Part shown: one piece after another, positions 55,505 through 64,000 of the stretch
Layout: every line of letters begins with the position of its first letter
How positions within the stretch are numbered: the stretch's first letter is position 1
DNA from: Nephrocerus scutellatus
Lineage: Eukaryota; Arthropoda; Insecta; Diptera; Pipunculidae
Assembly: GCA_947095585.1 (NCBI GenBank)
Contig: OX352765.1
Coordinates: forward strand, 26,256,254-26,320,253
DNA: 64,000 nt
Direction of reading: 5' to 3'
Translations under genes and position numbers: made by a program
Notes under the pieces: model-generated
Seen by the model: only the letters and a program-made list of their open reading frames with translations
The model's database searches: none
Told to the model about the DNA's origin: nothing

Positions 55505-58500
55505 TTATTTTAGTCCACACAAATTGCGAAAATAAGCCAGTTTGGTTCCAGATAATGGCTTTGTACACATGTCCGCAATCATTTCTTCCGTTGGACAATA
55601 TTGACATTCAACGATCCTCTTTTTTATGCAATCTTTAGTGAAATTACATTGTACGTCAATATGTTTCGACCGGTTGGTGAAACCTTCCCGAAAAATTAGT
55701 GCTAAGCAGCTTTGGTTATCTTCATACATCACAGTTGGATCGACGACATCTATTTTAAAATTACGCATAAGAGCACGTAACCAAATTACCTCACGGCAAG
55801 CCTCTGTTAAAGCTATAAACTCTGCTTCGGTTGAAGATAGAGCTACACAAGTTTGCTTTTTGCAACTCCAACTGATAACTGATCCAAAAAACATAAAAAT
55901 GTAACCACTGTTAGATTTTCTATCTGATCGATCTTCGGCCCAATTGGCATCTGCGTATCCAATCAGTTTTACATTGTCACTACCATTTAAAATCAGCTTC
56001 AATTTTATGGTGCCTTTCAAATATTTTACCACTCGCTTTAATTCATCCCAATCTTCTTGAGTTGGATTAATTGTTTTTTGGGCTAATATTGCGACACTTG
56101 CTGCTATATCAGGACGTGTATTAATTGATACAAACAAAAGACATCCCATAAGTCTTTGATATTCAATATTATTTAACAATAATTGAGATGATGGACCCTT
56201 TTGATATTCGACCTTCAATGGCATTTTAGAACATTTCGAATTTTCCAATCCAAATCGTTTGATAATTTGATTTATGTAAGATGTTTGACTTATTTGATAG
56301 ATATTATCAATAATTTCCACTTCAATTCCAACGTAACATTTGATTTGTCCTAAACTGTCAATTTGGAAACTTTTATTGAGATTATTTTGGACTTCTTTGA
56401 TTTCGTTGATTTGCTTACTGGCTACTATTATGTCATCAACGTATATAATTATATAACAACTGCCATTTTTATTATGTCTGGTGAATAGACATGGATCTTC
56501 GTCACTTTGCACGAAACCAGCTTCGACCATAACTTTATTGAGCGCCAAGTTCCATACTCTTGCTGATTGTTTTAATCCGTATAGGCTCCTCCTTAAATGA
56601 CATACTAAATTTTTGTTTTCGACTTCAAAACCCGGCGGCTGATTCATATAGATTTCTTCTTTGAGCTCACTATTTAAGAATGCGGTTTTTGCATCTAGGT
56701 GATGTACCAATAACTTCTCTCTACTAGCAATCGTCAATAACAAACGGAATGTGGTTTGTCGTGCCACTGGTGCAAATACTTCGTCGTAGTCAACACCAAA
56801 TCGCTGCGAAAATCCTTGAGCAACCAATCGAGCTTTGTATCGCACAACGCTGTCATCCGCATTCGATTTTAGTTTAAAAACCCATCTACATCCGACTGTT
56901 TTTCGATCAGCTGGTAATTTAACAATTTCCCAGGTGCCATTTACTTTGTGTGCATTCATTTCGTCGTTCATCGCTTGTAGCCATTCATCTTTATGGTCAG
57001 AATTTAAGACATCGTTAATTGTTTTTGGCTCAGAAACAATTAAATTAACTTTATTTATATTTTCGATTAACCGCTTCGGTGGAACACCTTTGTTGACTCT
57101 TGATGATCTACGAATATTTAAATAATTTTCGTTGTTGCTTTCATCCGCTTCTGATTCATTATTTTGTTGGTCATCTGGTTCATTTTCTTTATTGTCCGAA
57201 TTATGGTTATCATCGTTTTCTTTATTTGCATAATTTGATTTGATTTCATTGGGATTCGATTCGATTGGATCGTCGGCAAAACGCACGTCACGACTTATTA
57301 ATAATTTTCGTGCAGAACGATCATAACATCTATATGCTTTAGATTCCAAATCGTAACCCATAAAAATTGCTTCCACTGCTTTTGAATCCAATTTGCTCCT
57401 TTTCTCTTTTGGTACATGTACATAGCATTTCTGTCCAAATATATATAAATTTTGCAAATTTGGCATATTGCCGCACCACAACTCATATGGTGTTTTTGGA
57501 ATCGACTTAGATGGCAATCGATTTTGGAGAAATGTTGCCGTCATAACTGCTTCGGCCCAAAAAATATGATCTAAATTTGCATTGGCTAACATGGAACGTG
57601 CCATTTCAATCAAGCTTCTATTTTTGCGTTCCGCAACGCCGTTTTGCTGTGGCGAATATGTAGCTGTATATTGAATGCTTGTTCCGATACCTTTAAGATA
57701 GCCAACGACTCGTTTATCGGTATACTCTGTACCTCTATCAGATCTGATGATCTTTGGATATTGCGAAAACTTTGTCTTTGATAATGCTACATATTCCTTT
57801 AACTTATCAACACATTCAGATTTATGCTTTAGTAAATAAATCTTCGTATAACGTGAAAAATCGTCAATGAATGTAAGGATGTAACGATTACCATTGTGTG
57901 ATGCAGTCTGCATCGGACCACATAAGTCTGTGTGTACCAGATCCATCGGTGCCTTGGTTGACGTCATTGAAACTTTCGGAAATGGCGTTCTCGACATTTT
58001 CCCTTTTAGACAGGATTCACAAATATCGCTGCAATTGCATTTTCTGACCTTCATACCGCTCACTAAATTCTGATTGTCCAAATGCTTTATGATATTTATA
58101 TCTCTATGTCCGAGAATTCGATGCCACTGATGTGCACATAGAGTACGCTCACCGTTTACCATATCGACCTTATGCATTTGCCTCAGACGGTATTGATTAC
58201 CAAAAACCTCGCCAATATTATTAATTTTATTATTCCTCTTGATGAATACTTCGTTTTTGGTAAATTCAACATTTATACCTTTTCTTGCCAATTGTTTCAC
58301 TGACAAAATGTTAGACGAAATTTCCGGAACGTATAAAACATCTTTTATTATGGCTGACATTGGTTTATTTCTATGATCGCAGAATTGGACATTTACTGTA
58401 CCTTTACCTATCGACCAGTATTCTTTATTATCGGCAACACGAATGCTTTCATTATAATTTGAGATAAAATCAACAAAATCTCCTTTGTTATTGCTAATAT

Positions 58501-59335
58501 GACACGTAGCTCCTGAATCAATAATCCAGTTACTTGATGAGCCATTTTCCTTATGTGTCACTATAAACAATTGATTATTGTCTGAATTGTCAATTGTATT
58601 CGCTTTATGCATCTCTGTTGAATTCTTCTTATGTAACTTCTTTTTGGACCACTTTTCATATTTTCTGCATTCACTTTTAATATGGCCTTTCTTTTTGCAA
58701 AAGAAACATTCCAAGATGCCTGAATCGACTTTCAGAACATTACCACATGCGCCACCAGATTGATTGTCACGATCCAATTTGTGTTTATACTCTTCAATCA
58801 ATTTCGCTTGCACAATTTTTAAATTTAACTCGCTTGCTTTTTGTGTTTGTAGCGCTGTAACCACAGTATCATAGCTGCATGGTAGTTGTCCAAACAATAG
58901 ACCGATCTGCCATTTTTCAGACAATTTCTCTTCACCGAGTGCATCTATCCTTTGAAACATATCTGTCAGCCAATGAATATGCTTCTCCATGTTGCCACCT
59001 TCATCGAGTTTACGTGTGCAAATTTCTTTAATTAATTGAACGCTATTACTACCTGCACTTTTTTCGTGATATTCCATTAATGCGTTCCACATCGATTTAG
59101 CAGATGTTAAATGGTCTCTTATATGCACAAATTGACTGTCCTCGATATTTAATCCAATACTCGAAACTGCATTCGTGTTTGCCTTTGTCCATTCAGGTGT
59201 TATTGGTTCTGGAGCATCAGATATAATCGCCGTCCACGAATTTTCTTTTTGCATTAACAATTGCATTCGTAATTTCCAATTGAAATAGTTATCGTTGTTT
59301 AATTTATCGAAATGATATTTTATTTCGGTAGACAT
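55505..59335 (-). CDS. copia gag-pol polyprotein, full-length
   Basis: Retrotransposon polyprotein of 1276 codons in one frame, in the copia order gag, protease, integrase, RT, RNase H. Gag begins MSTEIKYHFDKLNNDNYFNW and ends with a CCHC zinc knuckle (Cys210, Cys213, His218, Cys223). The aspartic protease has DSGA (Asp273). Integrase has an HHCC finger (His402, His410, Cys437/440 region) and the D,D35E triad Asp470, Asp533 and Glu569. A Glu/Asp/Asn-rich linker follows (about 690-745). RT shows RWVFKLK, LDAKTAFLN and YVDD (965-968). RNase H has GYADANW and SSTEAEF. No frameshift or stop is visible. The start is the first ATG, 73 bp after the primer site. Expression and mobility are possible but not shown. 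Confidence 0.95.
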   Translation of the reverse strand: MSTEIKYHFDKLNNDNYFNWKLRMQLLMQKENSWTAIISDAPEPITPEWTKANTNAVSSIGLNIEDSQFVHIRDHLTSAKSMWNALMEYHEKSAGSNSVQLIKEICTRKLDEGGNMEKHIHWLTDMFQRIDALGEEKLSEKWQIGLLFGQLPCSYDTVVTALQTQKASELNLKIVQAKLIEEYKHKLDRDNQSGGACGNVLKVDSGILECFFCKKKGHIKSECRKYEKWSKKKLHKKNSTEMHKANTIDNSDNNQLFIVTHKENGSSSNWIIDSGATCHISNNKGDFVDFISNYNESIRVADNKEYWSIGKGTVNVQFCDHRNKPMSAIIKDVLYVPEISSNILSVKQLARKGINVEFTKNEVFIKRNNKINNIGEVFGNQYRLRQMHKVDMVNGERTLCAHQWHRILGHRDINIIKHLDNQNLVSGMKVRKCNCSDICESCLKGKMSRTPFPKVSMTSTKAPMDLVHTDLCGPMQTASHNGNRYILTFIDDFSRYTKIYLLKHKSECVDKLKEYVALSKTKFSQYPKIIRSDRGTEYTDKRVVGYLKGIGTSIQYTATYSPQQNGVAERKNRSLIEMARSMLANANLDHIFWAEAVMTATFLQNRLPSKSIPKTPYELWCGNMPNLQNLYIFGQKCYVHVPKEKRSKLDSKAVEAIFMGYDLESKAYRCYDRSARKLLISRDVRFADDPIESNPNEIKSNYANKENDDNHNSDNKENEPDDQQNNESEADESNNENYLNIRRSSRVNKGVPPKRLIENINKVNLIVSEPKTINDVLNSDHKDEWLQAMNDEMNAHKVNGTWEIVKLPADRKTVGCRWVFKLKSNADDSVVRYKARLVAQGFSQRFGVDYDEVFAPVARQTTFRLLLTIASREKLLVHHLDAKTAFLNSELKEEIYMNQPPGFEVENKNLVCHLRRSLYGLKQSARVWNLALNKVMVEAGFVQSDEDPCLFTRHNKNGSCYIIIYVDDIIVASKQINEIKEVQNNLNKSFQIDSLGQIKCYVGIEVEIIDNIYQISQTSYINQIIKRFGLENSKCSKMPLKVEYQKGPSSQLLLNNIEYQRLMGCLLFVSINTRPDIAASVAILAQKTINPTQEDWDELKRVVKYLKGTIKLKLILNGSDNVKLIGYADANWAEDRSDRKSNSGYIFMFFGSVISWSCKKQTCVALSSTEAEFIALTEACREVIWLRALMRNFKIDVVDPTVMYEDNQSCLALIFREGFTNRSKHIDVQCNFTKDCIKKRIVECQYCPTEEMIADMCTKPLSGTKLAYFRNLCGLK

Positions 59336-59408
59336 TTTATTTTCCTTTACACCGCAGTAGACACAATTAACAAATTATATATTTAAAAATTTTCTTTGCT
59401 TGGGTCAA

Positions 59409-59422
59409 CTGGGCCCATAACC
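59409..59422 (-). other. Primer-binding site: initiator tRNA-Met half-molecule
   Basis: On the minus strand GGTTATGGGCCCAG follows the 5' LTR directly. It is complementary to the anticodon stem-loop of fly initiator tRNA-Met rather than to its 3' end, the special priming mode known for Drosophila copia. Confidence 0.8.
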
Positions 59423-59655
59423 TGTTGGATTATATAAATAAAAAGACCGATGATTAATATATATTACCGATTAAACAAAATAACTTTTATTATAATTGTA
59501 TAATGCGTGATGTTTGCAATATGAACAAGGAGGAAGTGAAACAAAAACATAACATACTGAAAAGTCGAACTACTTTTAGCTTTAACTTTTCACTATTGTC
59601 GCCATCTATTAACAATAATACTAATTAAATTGAATTTAAACTACGTTATCCAACA
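59423..59655 (-). repeat. copia copy 1, 5' LTR
   Basis: 233 bp, ending with inverted TGTTGGAT/ATCCAACA termini. It holds the promoter for the element on the minus strand. Confidence 0.95.
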
Positions 59656-60360
59656 GAAGTCCATATCTTGCTATGCTGTCAGGGTCAGAATTTAACGTAC
59701 TTAACAAACGTTGTTGTTCAACTATAACCTTGGAAATATCGAGTGCAATATCATTTGTGAATAGACTGGTTCCACTTTTCAGTGAGATAAGCCATCAGGT
59801 CACCTGTAGAGCGTTGCCTACGAAAACCGCACTGCTGGTCGCTAAGGATTTCACGGGATTCAAGGTATTGGATAAGCTTACCACCTTGGAAAGTATTGAT
59901 GTAAGCGCAATCGGTCGGTAAGAGGAAAGAGATGACGGTTCGCCTTTTTTAGGAACAGGCTGGATAAAGGCGGATTTCCAATTCCTTGGGACGACTCCAG
60001 AAGAATAAGAGAAATCGAAAATCCTGCGCAGTTATAATGCCAATGTTGAAAAACACCTCTTTAAAACTCTATCAGGTAGTGTAGAGCTAGCTGCGAAATC
60101 TGAAGCAAGCAGATTGGACTTGTCTATAGAGCTGACCGTTGGAATGTCATTGTGAATGAGTGTTGGAATTGAAGACGAGGCAGTTTTTAATTCGTTTCAC
60201 GAACGAGCAAAAACGCTTACTTCCTTTGGGACATTGAAGTATTTTTTGTCTCAGTTTCTGGTCATACTCGAATTTGGCTCGTCTAAGGTAGACATTGCAA
60301 TCATTTCTGACTCGTCTAAATTCTGTTCGGTCTTCCACAGTGCGGTTATCTTTATATAAC
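59656..60360 (-). pseudogene. Jockey-type LINE remnant, 5' part (split by copia element)
   Basis: The minus strand from 60360 shows linker text (ORF 60147-60338: RTEFRRVRNDCNVYLRRAKF, GSKRFCSFVKRIKN). RT fingers follow (SGVVPRNWKSAFIQPVPKKG, SLSSYRPIALTSILSKV around 59890-60000), then after a frameshift LSDQQCGFRRQRSTGDLMAY (about 59800) and finally a catalytic-distal piece abutting the copia insertion. The YADD block is missing. With 54950-55236 it forms one older element. Confidence 0.75.
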
Positions 60361-60509
60361 TCATTCTTTTTCTTATCATATTAAAGTTCATTTATTTTAT
60401 CTTGATTCGTAGCAATTATGTAATATAATGTGGCTCTTTTTACTTTCTAAGTTTTGCGCTGCAATTAAGAAATGCAACCAACCTTTCAACTTTGGCGGCC
60501 TGACCGAGG

Positions 60510-60758
60510 TTCGTGGTTCAAATCCCAGTAACACCAGGAGTATTTTTCACCTCTCGCGAATTGTCGACAAACGTTCCGAGAGTAATAAACTTGTCACGGA
60601 AAGCTTCTCAATTCGCCGTTCGGATCCGGCCTTAAATTGTAGGTCCCTTCCATTTGTGTCTAAAAATATACATGCACAATACAAATAGTCGCGAGAAGCT
60701 AGGCCTTGGACCGCAATGGTCTGTCGCGCCGAATATTATTATTATTATTTTATCCTGC
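60510..60758 (+). mobile_element. tRNA-derived SINE, 5'-truncated
   Basis: Starts near the B-box (GGTTCGTGGTTCAAATCCC) and matches the family body to CTGTCGCGCCGAATATTATT with a longer TTA run. The A-box half is missing, and there is a short internal loss near TTTTTCACCTCTCGCG. Confidence 0.75.
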
Positions 60759-61038
60759 AATACTGTACTGTATATCAAGATAACGAAAATCGAGTAAAGT
60801 AATTCCGTCTCCATTTTTTAGTCTGCCATTGTATGAGTTACGTCCAAATATTTTTCCGCTAATAAAATATGAAAATATAAAATTAGTGCTCATGGCTAAA
60901 ACTCCTACGCAAAAGTTTGTGCGCGATCGGTTGAAGCGTTTGGTAGCCTGTAGGGAACATACATACATAGTCTCACTTTTATATACATATATAGATTTAT
61001 TGCATTTTAAGAATTCTTTACCCATCATCATCTTATTT

Positions 61039-61272
61039 TGTTAGATTATATAAATAAAAAGACCGATGATTAATATATATTACCGATTAAACAAAATAAC
61101 TTTTATTATAATTGTATAATGCGTGATGTTTGCAATATGAACAAGGAGGAAGTGAAACAAAAAACATAACATACTGAAAAGTCGAACTACTTTTAGCTTT
61201 AACTTTTCACTATTGTCGCCATCTATTAACAATAATACTAATTAAATTGAATTTAAACTACGTTATCCAACA
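61039..61272 (-). repeat. copia copy 2, 3' LTR
   Basis: 234 bp. One extra A in an A-run (CAAAAAACATAAC) relative to copy 1. It shares TGTTAGAT with the 3' LTR of copy 1. Confidence 0.93.
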
Positions 61273-61459
61273 TTCCTCCTCAAATTTAATTACGTTAATG
61301 TTTTTGATTTATTTTAGTCCACACAAATTGCGAAAATAAGCCAGTTTGGTTCCAGATAATGGCTTTGTACACATGTCCGCAATCATTTCTTCCGTTGGAC
61401 AATATTGACATTCAACGATCCTCTTTTTTATGCAATCTTTAGTGAAATTACATTGTACG

Positions 61460-64000
61460 TCAATGTTTCGACCGGTTGGTGAAACCTTCCCGAAAAATTA
61501 GTGCTAAGCAGCTTTGGTTATCTTCATACATCACAGTTGGATCGACGACATCTATTTTAAAATTACGCATAAGAGCACGTAACCAAATTACCTCACGGCA
61601 AGCCTCTGTTAAAGCTATAAACTCTGCTTCGGTTGAAGATAGAGCTACACAAGTTTGCTTTTTGCAACTCCAACTGATAACTGATCCAAAAAACATAAAA
61701 ATGTAACCACTGTTAGATTTTCTATCTGATCGATCTTCGGCCCAATTGGCATCTGCGTATCCAATCAGTTTTACATTGTCACTACCATTTAAAATCAGCT
61801 TCAATTTTATGGTGCCTTTCAAATATTTTACCACTCGCTTTAATTCATCCCAATCTTCTTGAGTTGGATTAATTGTTTTTTGAGCTAATATTGCGACACT
61901 TGCTGCTATATCAGGACGTGTATTAATTGATACAAACAAAAGACATCCCATAAGTCTTTGATATTCAATATTATTTAACAATAATTGAGATGATGGACCC
62001 TTTTGATATTCGACCTTCAATGGCATTTTAGAACATTTCGAATTTTCCAATCCAAATCGTTTGATAATTTGATTTATGTAAGATGTTTGACTTATTTGAT
62101 AGATATTATCAATAATTTCCACTTCAATTCCAACGTAACATTTGATTTGTCCTAAACTGTCAATTTGGAAACTTTTATTGAGATTATTTTGGACTTCTTT
62201 GATTTCGTTGATTTGCTTACTGGCTACTATTATGTCATCAACGTATATAATTATATAACAACTGCCATTTTTATTATGTCTGGTGAATAGACATGGATCT
62301 TCGTCACTTTGCACGAAACCAGCTTCGACCATAACTTTATTGAGCGCCAAGTTCCATACTCTTGCTGATTGTTTTAATCCGTATAGGCTCCTCCTTAAAT
62401 GACATACTAAATTTTTGTTTTCGACTTCAAAACCCGGCGGCTGATTCATATAGATTTCTTCTTTGAGCTCACTATTTAAGAATGCGGTTTTTGCATCTAG
62501 GTGATGTACCAATAACTTCTCTCTACTAGCAATCGTCAATAACAAACGGAATGTGGTTTGTCGTGCCACTGGTGCAAATACTTCGTCGTAGTCAACACCA
62601 AATCGCTGCGAAAATCCTTGAGCAACCAATCGAGCTTTGTATCGCACAACGCTGTCATCCGCATTCGATTTTAGTTTAAAAACCCATCTACATCCGACTG
62701 TTTTTCGATCAGCTGGTAATTTAACAATTTCCCAGGTGCCATTTACTTTGTGTGCATTCATTTCGTCGTTCATCGCTTGTAGCCATTCATCTTTATGGTC
62801 AGAATTTAAGACATCGTTAATTGTTTTTGGCTCAGAAACAATTAAATTAACTTTATTTATATTTTCGATTAACCGCTTCGGTGGAACACCTTTGTTGACT
62901 CTTGATGATCTACGAATATTTAAATAATTTTCGTTGTTGCTTTCATCCGCTTCTGATTCATTATTTTGTTGGTCATCTGGTTCATTTTCTTTATTGTCCG
63001 AATTATGGTTATCATCGTTTTCTTTATTTGCATAATTTGATTTGATTTCATTGGGATTCGATTCGATTGGATCGTCGGCAAAACGCACGTCACGACTTAT
63101 TAATAATTTTCGTGCAGAACGATCATAACATCTATATGCTTTAGATTCCAAATCGTAACCCATAAAAATTGCTTCCACTGCTTTTGAATCCAATTTGCTC
63201 CTTTTCTCTTTTGGTACATGTACATAGCATTTCTGTCCAAATATATATAAATTTTGCAAATTTGGCATATTGCCGCACCACAACTCATATGGTGTTTTTG
63301 GAATCGACTTAGATGGCAATCGATTTTGGAGAAATGTTGCCGTCATAACTGCTTCGGCCCAAAAAATATGATCTAAATTTGCATTGGCTAACATGGAACG
63401 TGCCATTTCAATCAAGCTTCTATTTTTGCGTTCCGCAACGCCGTTTTGCTGTGGCGAATATGTAGCTGTATATTGAATGCTTGTTCCGATACCTTTAAGA
63501 TAGCCAACGACTCGTTTATCGGTATACTCTGTACCTCTATCAGATCTGATGATCTTTGGATATTGCGAAAACTTTGTCTTTGATAATGCTACATATTCCT
63601 TTAACTTATCAACACATTCAGATTTATGCTTTAGTAAATAAATCTTCGTATAACGTGAAAAATCGTCAATGAATGTAAGGATGTAACGATTACCATTGTG
63701 TGATGCAGTCTGCATCGGACCACATAAGTCTGTGTGTACCAGATCCATCGGTGCCTTGGTTGACGTCATTGAAACTTTCGGAAATGGCGTTCTCGACATT
63801 TTCCCTTTTAGACAGGATTCACAAATATCGCTGCAATTGCATTTTCTGACCTTCATACCGCTCACTAAATTCTGATTGTCCAAATGCTTTATGATATTTA
63901 TATCTCTATGTCCGAGAATTCGATGCCACTGATGTGCACATAGAGTACGCTCACCGTTTACCATATCGACCTTATGCATTTGCCTCAGACGGTATTGATT
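61460..64000 (-). pseudogene. copia gag-pol, partial and frameshifted
   Basis: The frame is open from the window edge through integrase, RT and most of RNase H, nearly identical to copy 1. A 2-bp deletion (CAATGTTTC here, CAATATGTTTC in copy 1) makes a stop directly after TNRSKH. The last ~50 residues of RNase H are therefore lost; their coding sequence remains downstream but out of frame. This copy is probably defective unless helped in trans by copies such as copy 1. Confidence 0.9.

Larger units (their letters stand above)
55237..59655 (-). mobile_element. Ty1/copia LTR retrotransposon, copy 1 (structurally intact)
   Basis: 4419 bp on the minus strand, with both LTRs (233 bp each, one difference), the 5-bp target duplication GAAGT (55232-55236 and 59656-59660), a primer-binding site, a polypurine tract and one uninterrupted gag-pol ORF. 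Near-identical LTRs mean recent insertion. It landed in a decayed LINE, so it damaged no host gene here. Confidence 0.95.
61039..64000 (-). mobile_element. Ty1/copia LTR retrotransposon, copy 2 (cut by window edge)
   Basis: Same family and orientation as copy 1, 1.4 kb away. Present here are the 3' LTR, polypurine tract, RNase H, RT and integrase; gag, protease and the 5' LTR lie beyond the window. The left flank is TATTT, the predicted target duplication. Confidence 0.92.

Noticed and set aside
56835..57125. Plus-strand ORF within the copia element (also at 62637-62927)
   Set aside because: Antisense shadow of the gag-pol frame, duplicated simply because the element is.

Overview
This window looks like AT-rich chromosomal DNA from a higher fly. 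The evidence is a spliced insect-type neuropeptide receptor gene, no bacterial-style gene packing, and a dense mix of insect transposable elements. A tephritid fruit fly is plausible: the mariner element has a DD41D catalytic spacing, the signature of the group named after the rosa element of Ceratitis. The species cannot be settled from the sequence alone.

I recognise one host gene. It is a myosuppressin-receptor-type GPCR on the minus strand, with three coding exons (42383-42450, 32702-33702, 27506-27726). The junctions are canonical GT/AG, the phases agree, and the total is 1290 nt or 429 codons plus stop. Its introns are 8.7 kb and 5.0 kb and are full of transposons. The first coding exon carries a 14-codon upstream ORF whose stop overlaps the receptor start codon.

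Layout: 1-27.5 kb is intergenic or deep intronic DNA made of decayed LINEs (Jockey-, LOA/R1- and RTE-like), Helitron-like elements, a tRNA-derived SINE family, a mariner-type MITE and several unclassified interspersed repeats. It includes a recent 726-bp tandem duplication inside an RTE-like element (18704-20150). The span 27.5-42.5 kb is the receptor gene. Its large intron holds an RTE-like LINE split by a 2.24-kb TG...CA block with a 4-bp target duplication, and an antisense Jockey-like LINE. The span 42.5-55 kb holds Helitron-like elements, a mariner element disabled by a single nonsense codon (47628-48929), SINEs and repeats. The span 55.2-64 kb holds two same-orientation Ty1/copia elements. 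The first (55237-59655) is structurally intact, with 233-bp LTRs differing at one base, a 5-bp target duplication, a half-tRNA initiator-Met primer site and one 1276-codon ORF. The second (61039 to the window edge) has a 2-bp deletion in RNase H.

The most unusual structure is the array at 36009-37040. Ten copies of a GC-rich hairpin share a near-constant loop region (CCACCCGTGG), and their flanking stem arms change sequence together between copies. It sits inside the TG...CA block, downstream of a TATA-like box and upstream of a poly(A) signal, so it may be transcribed.
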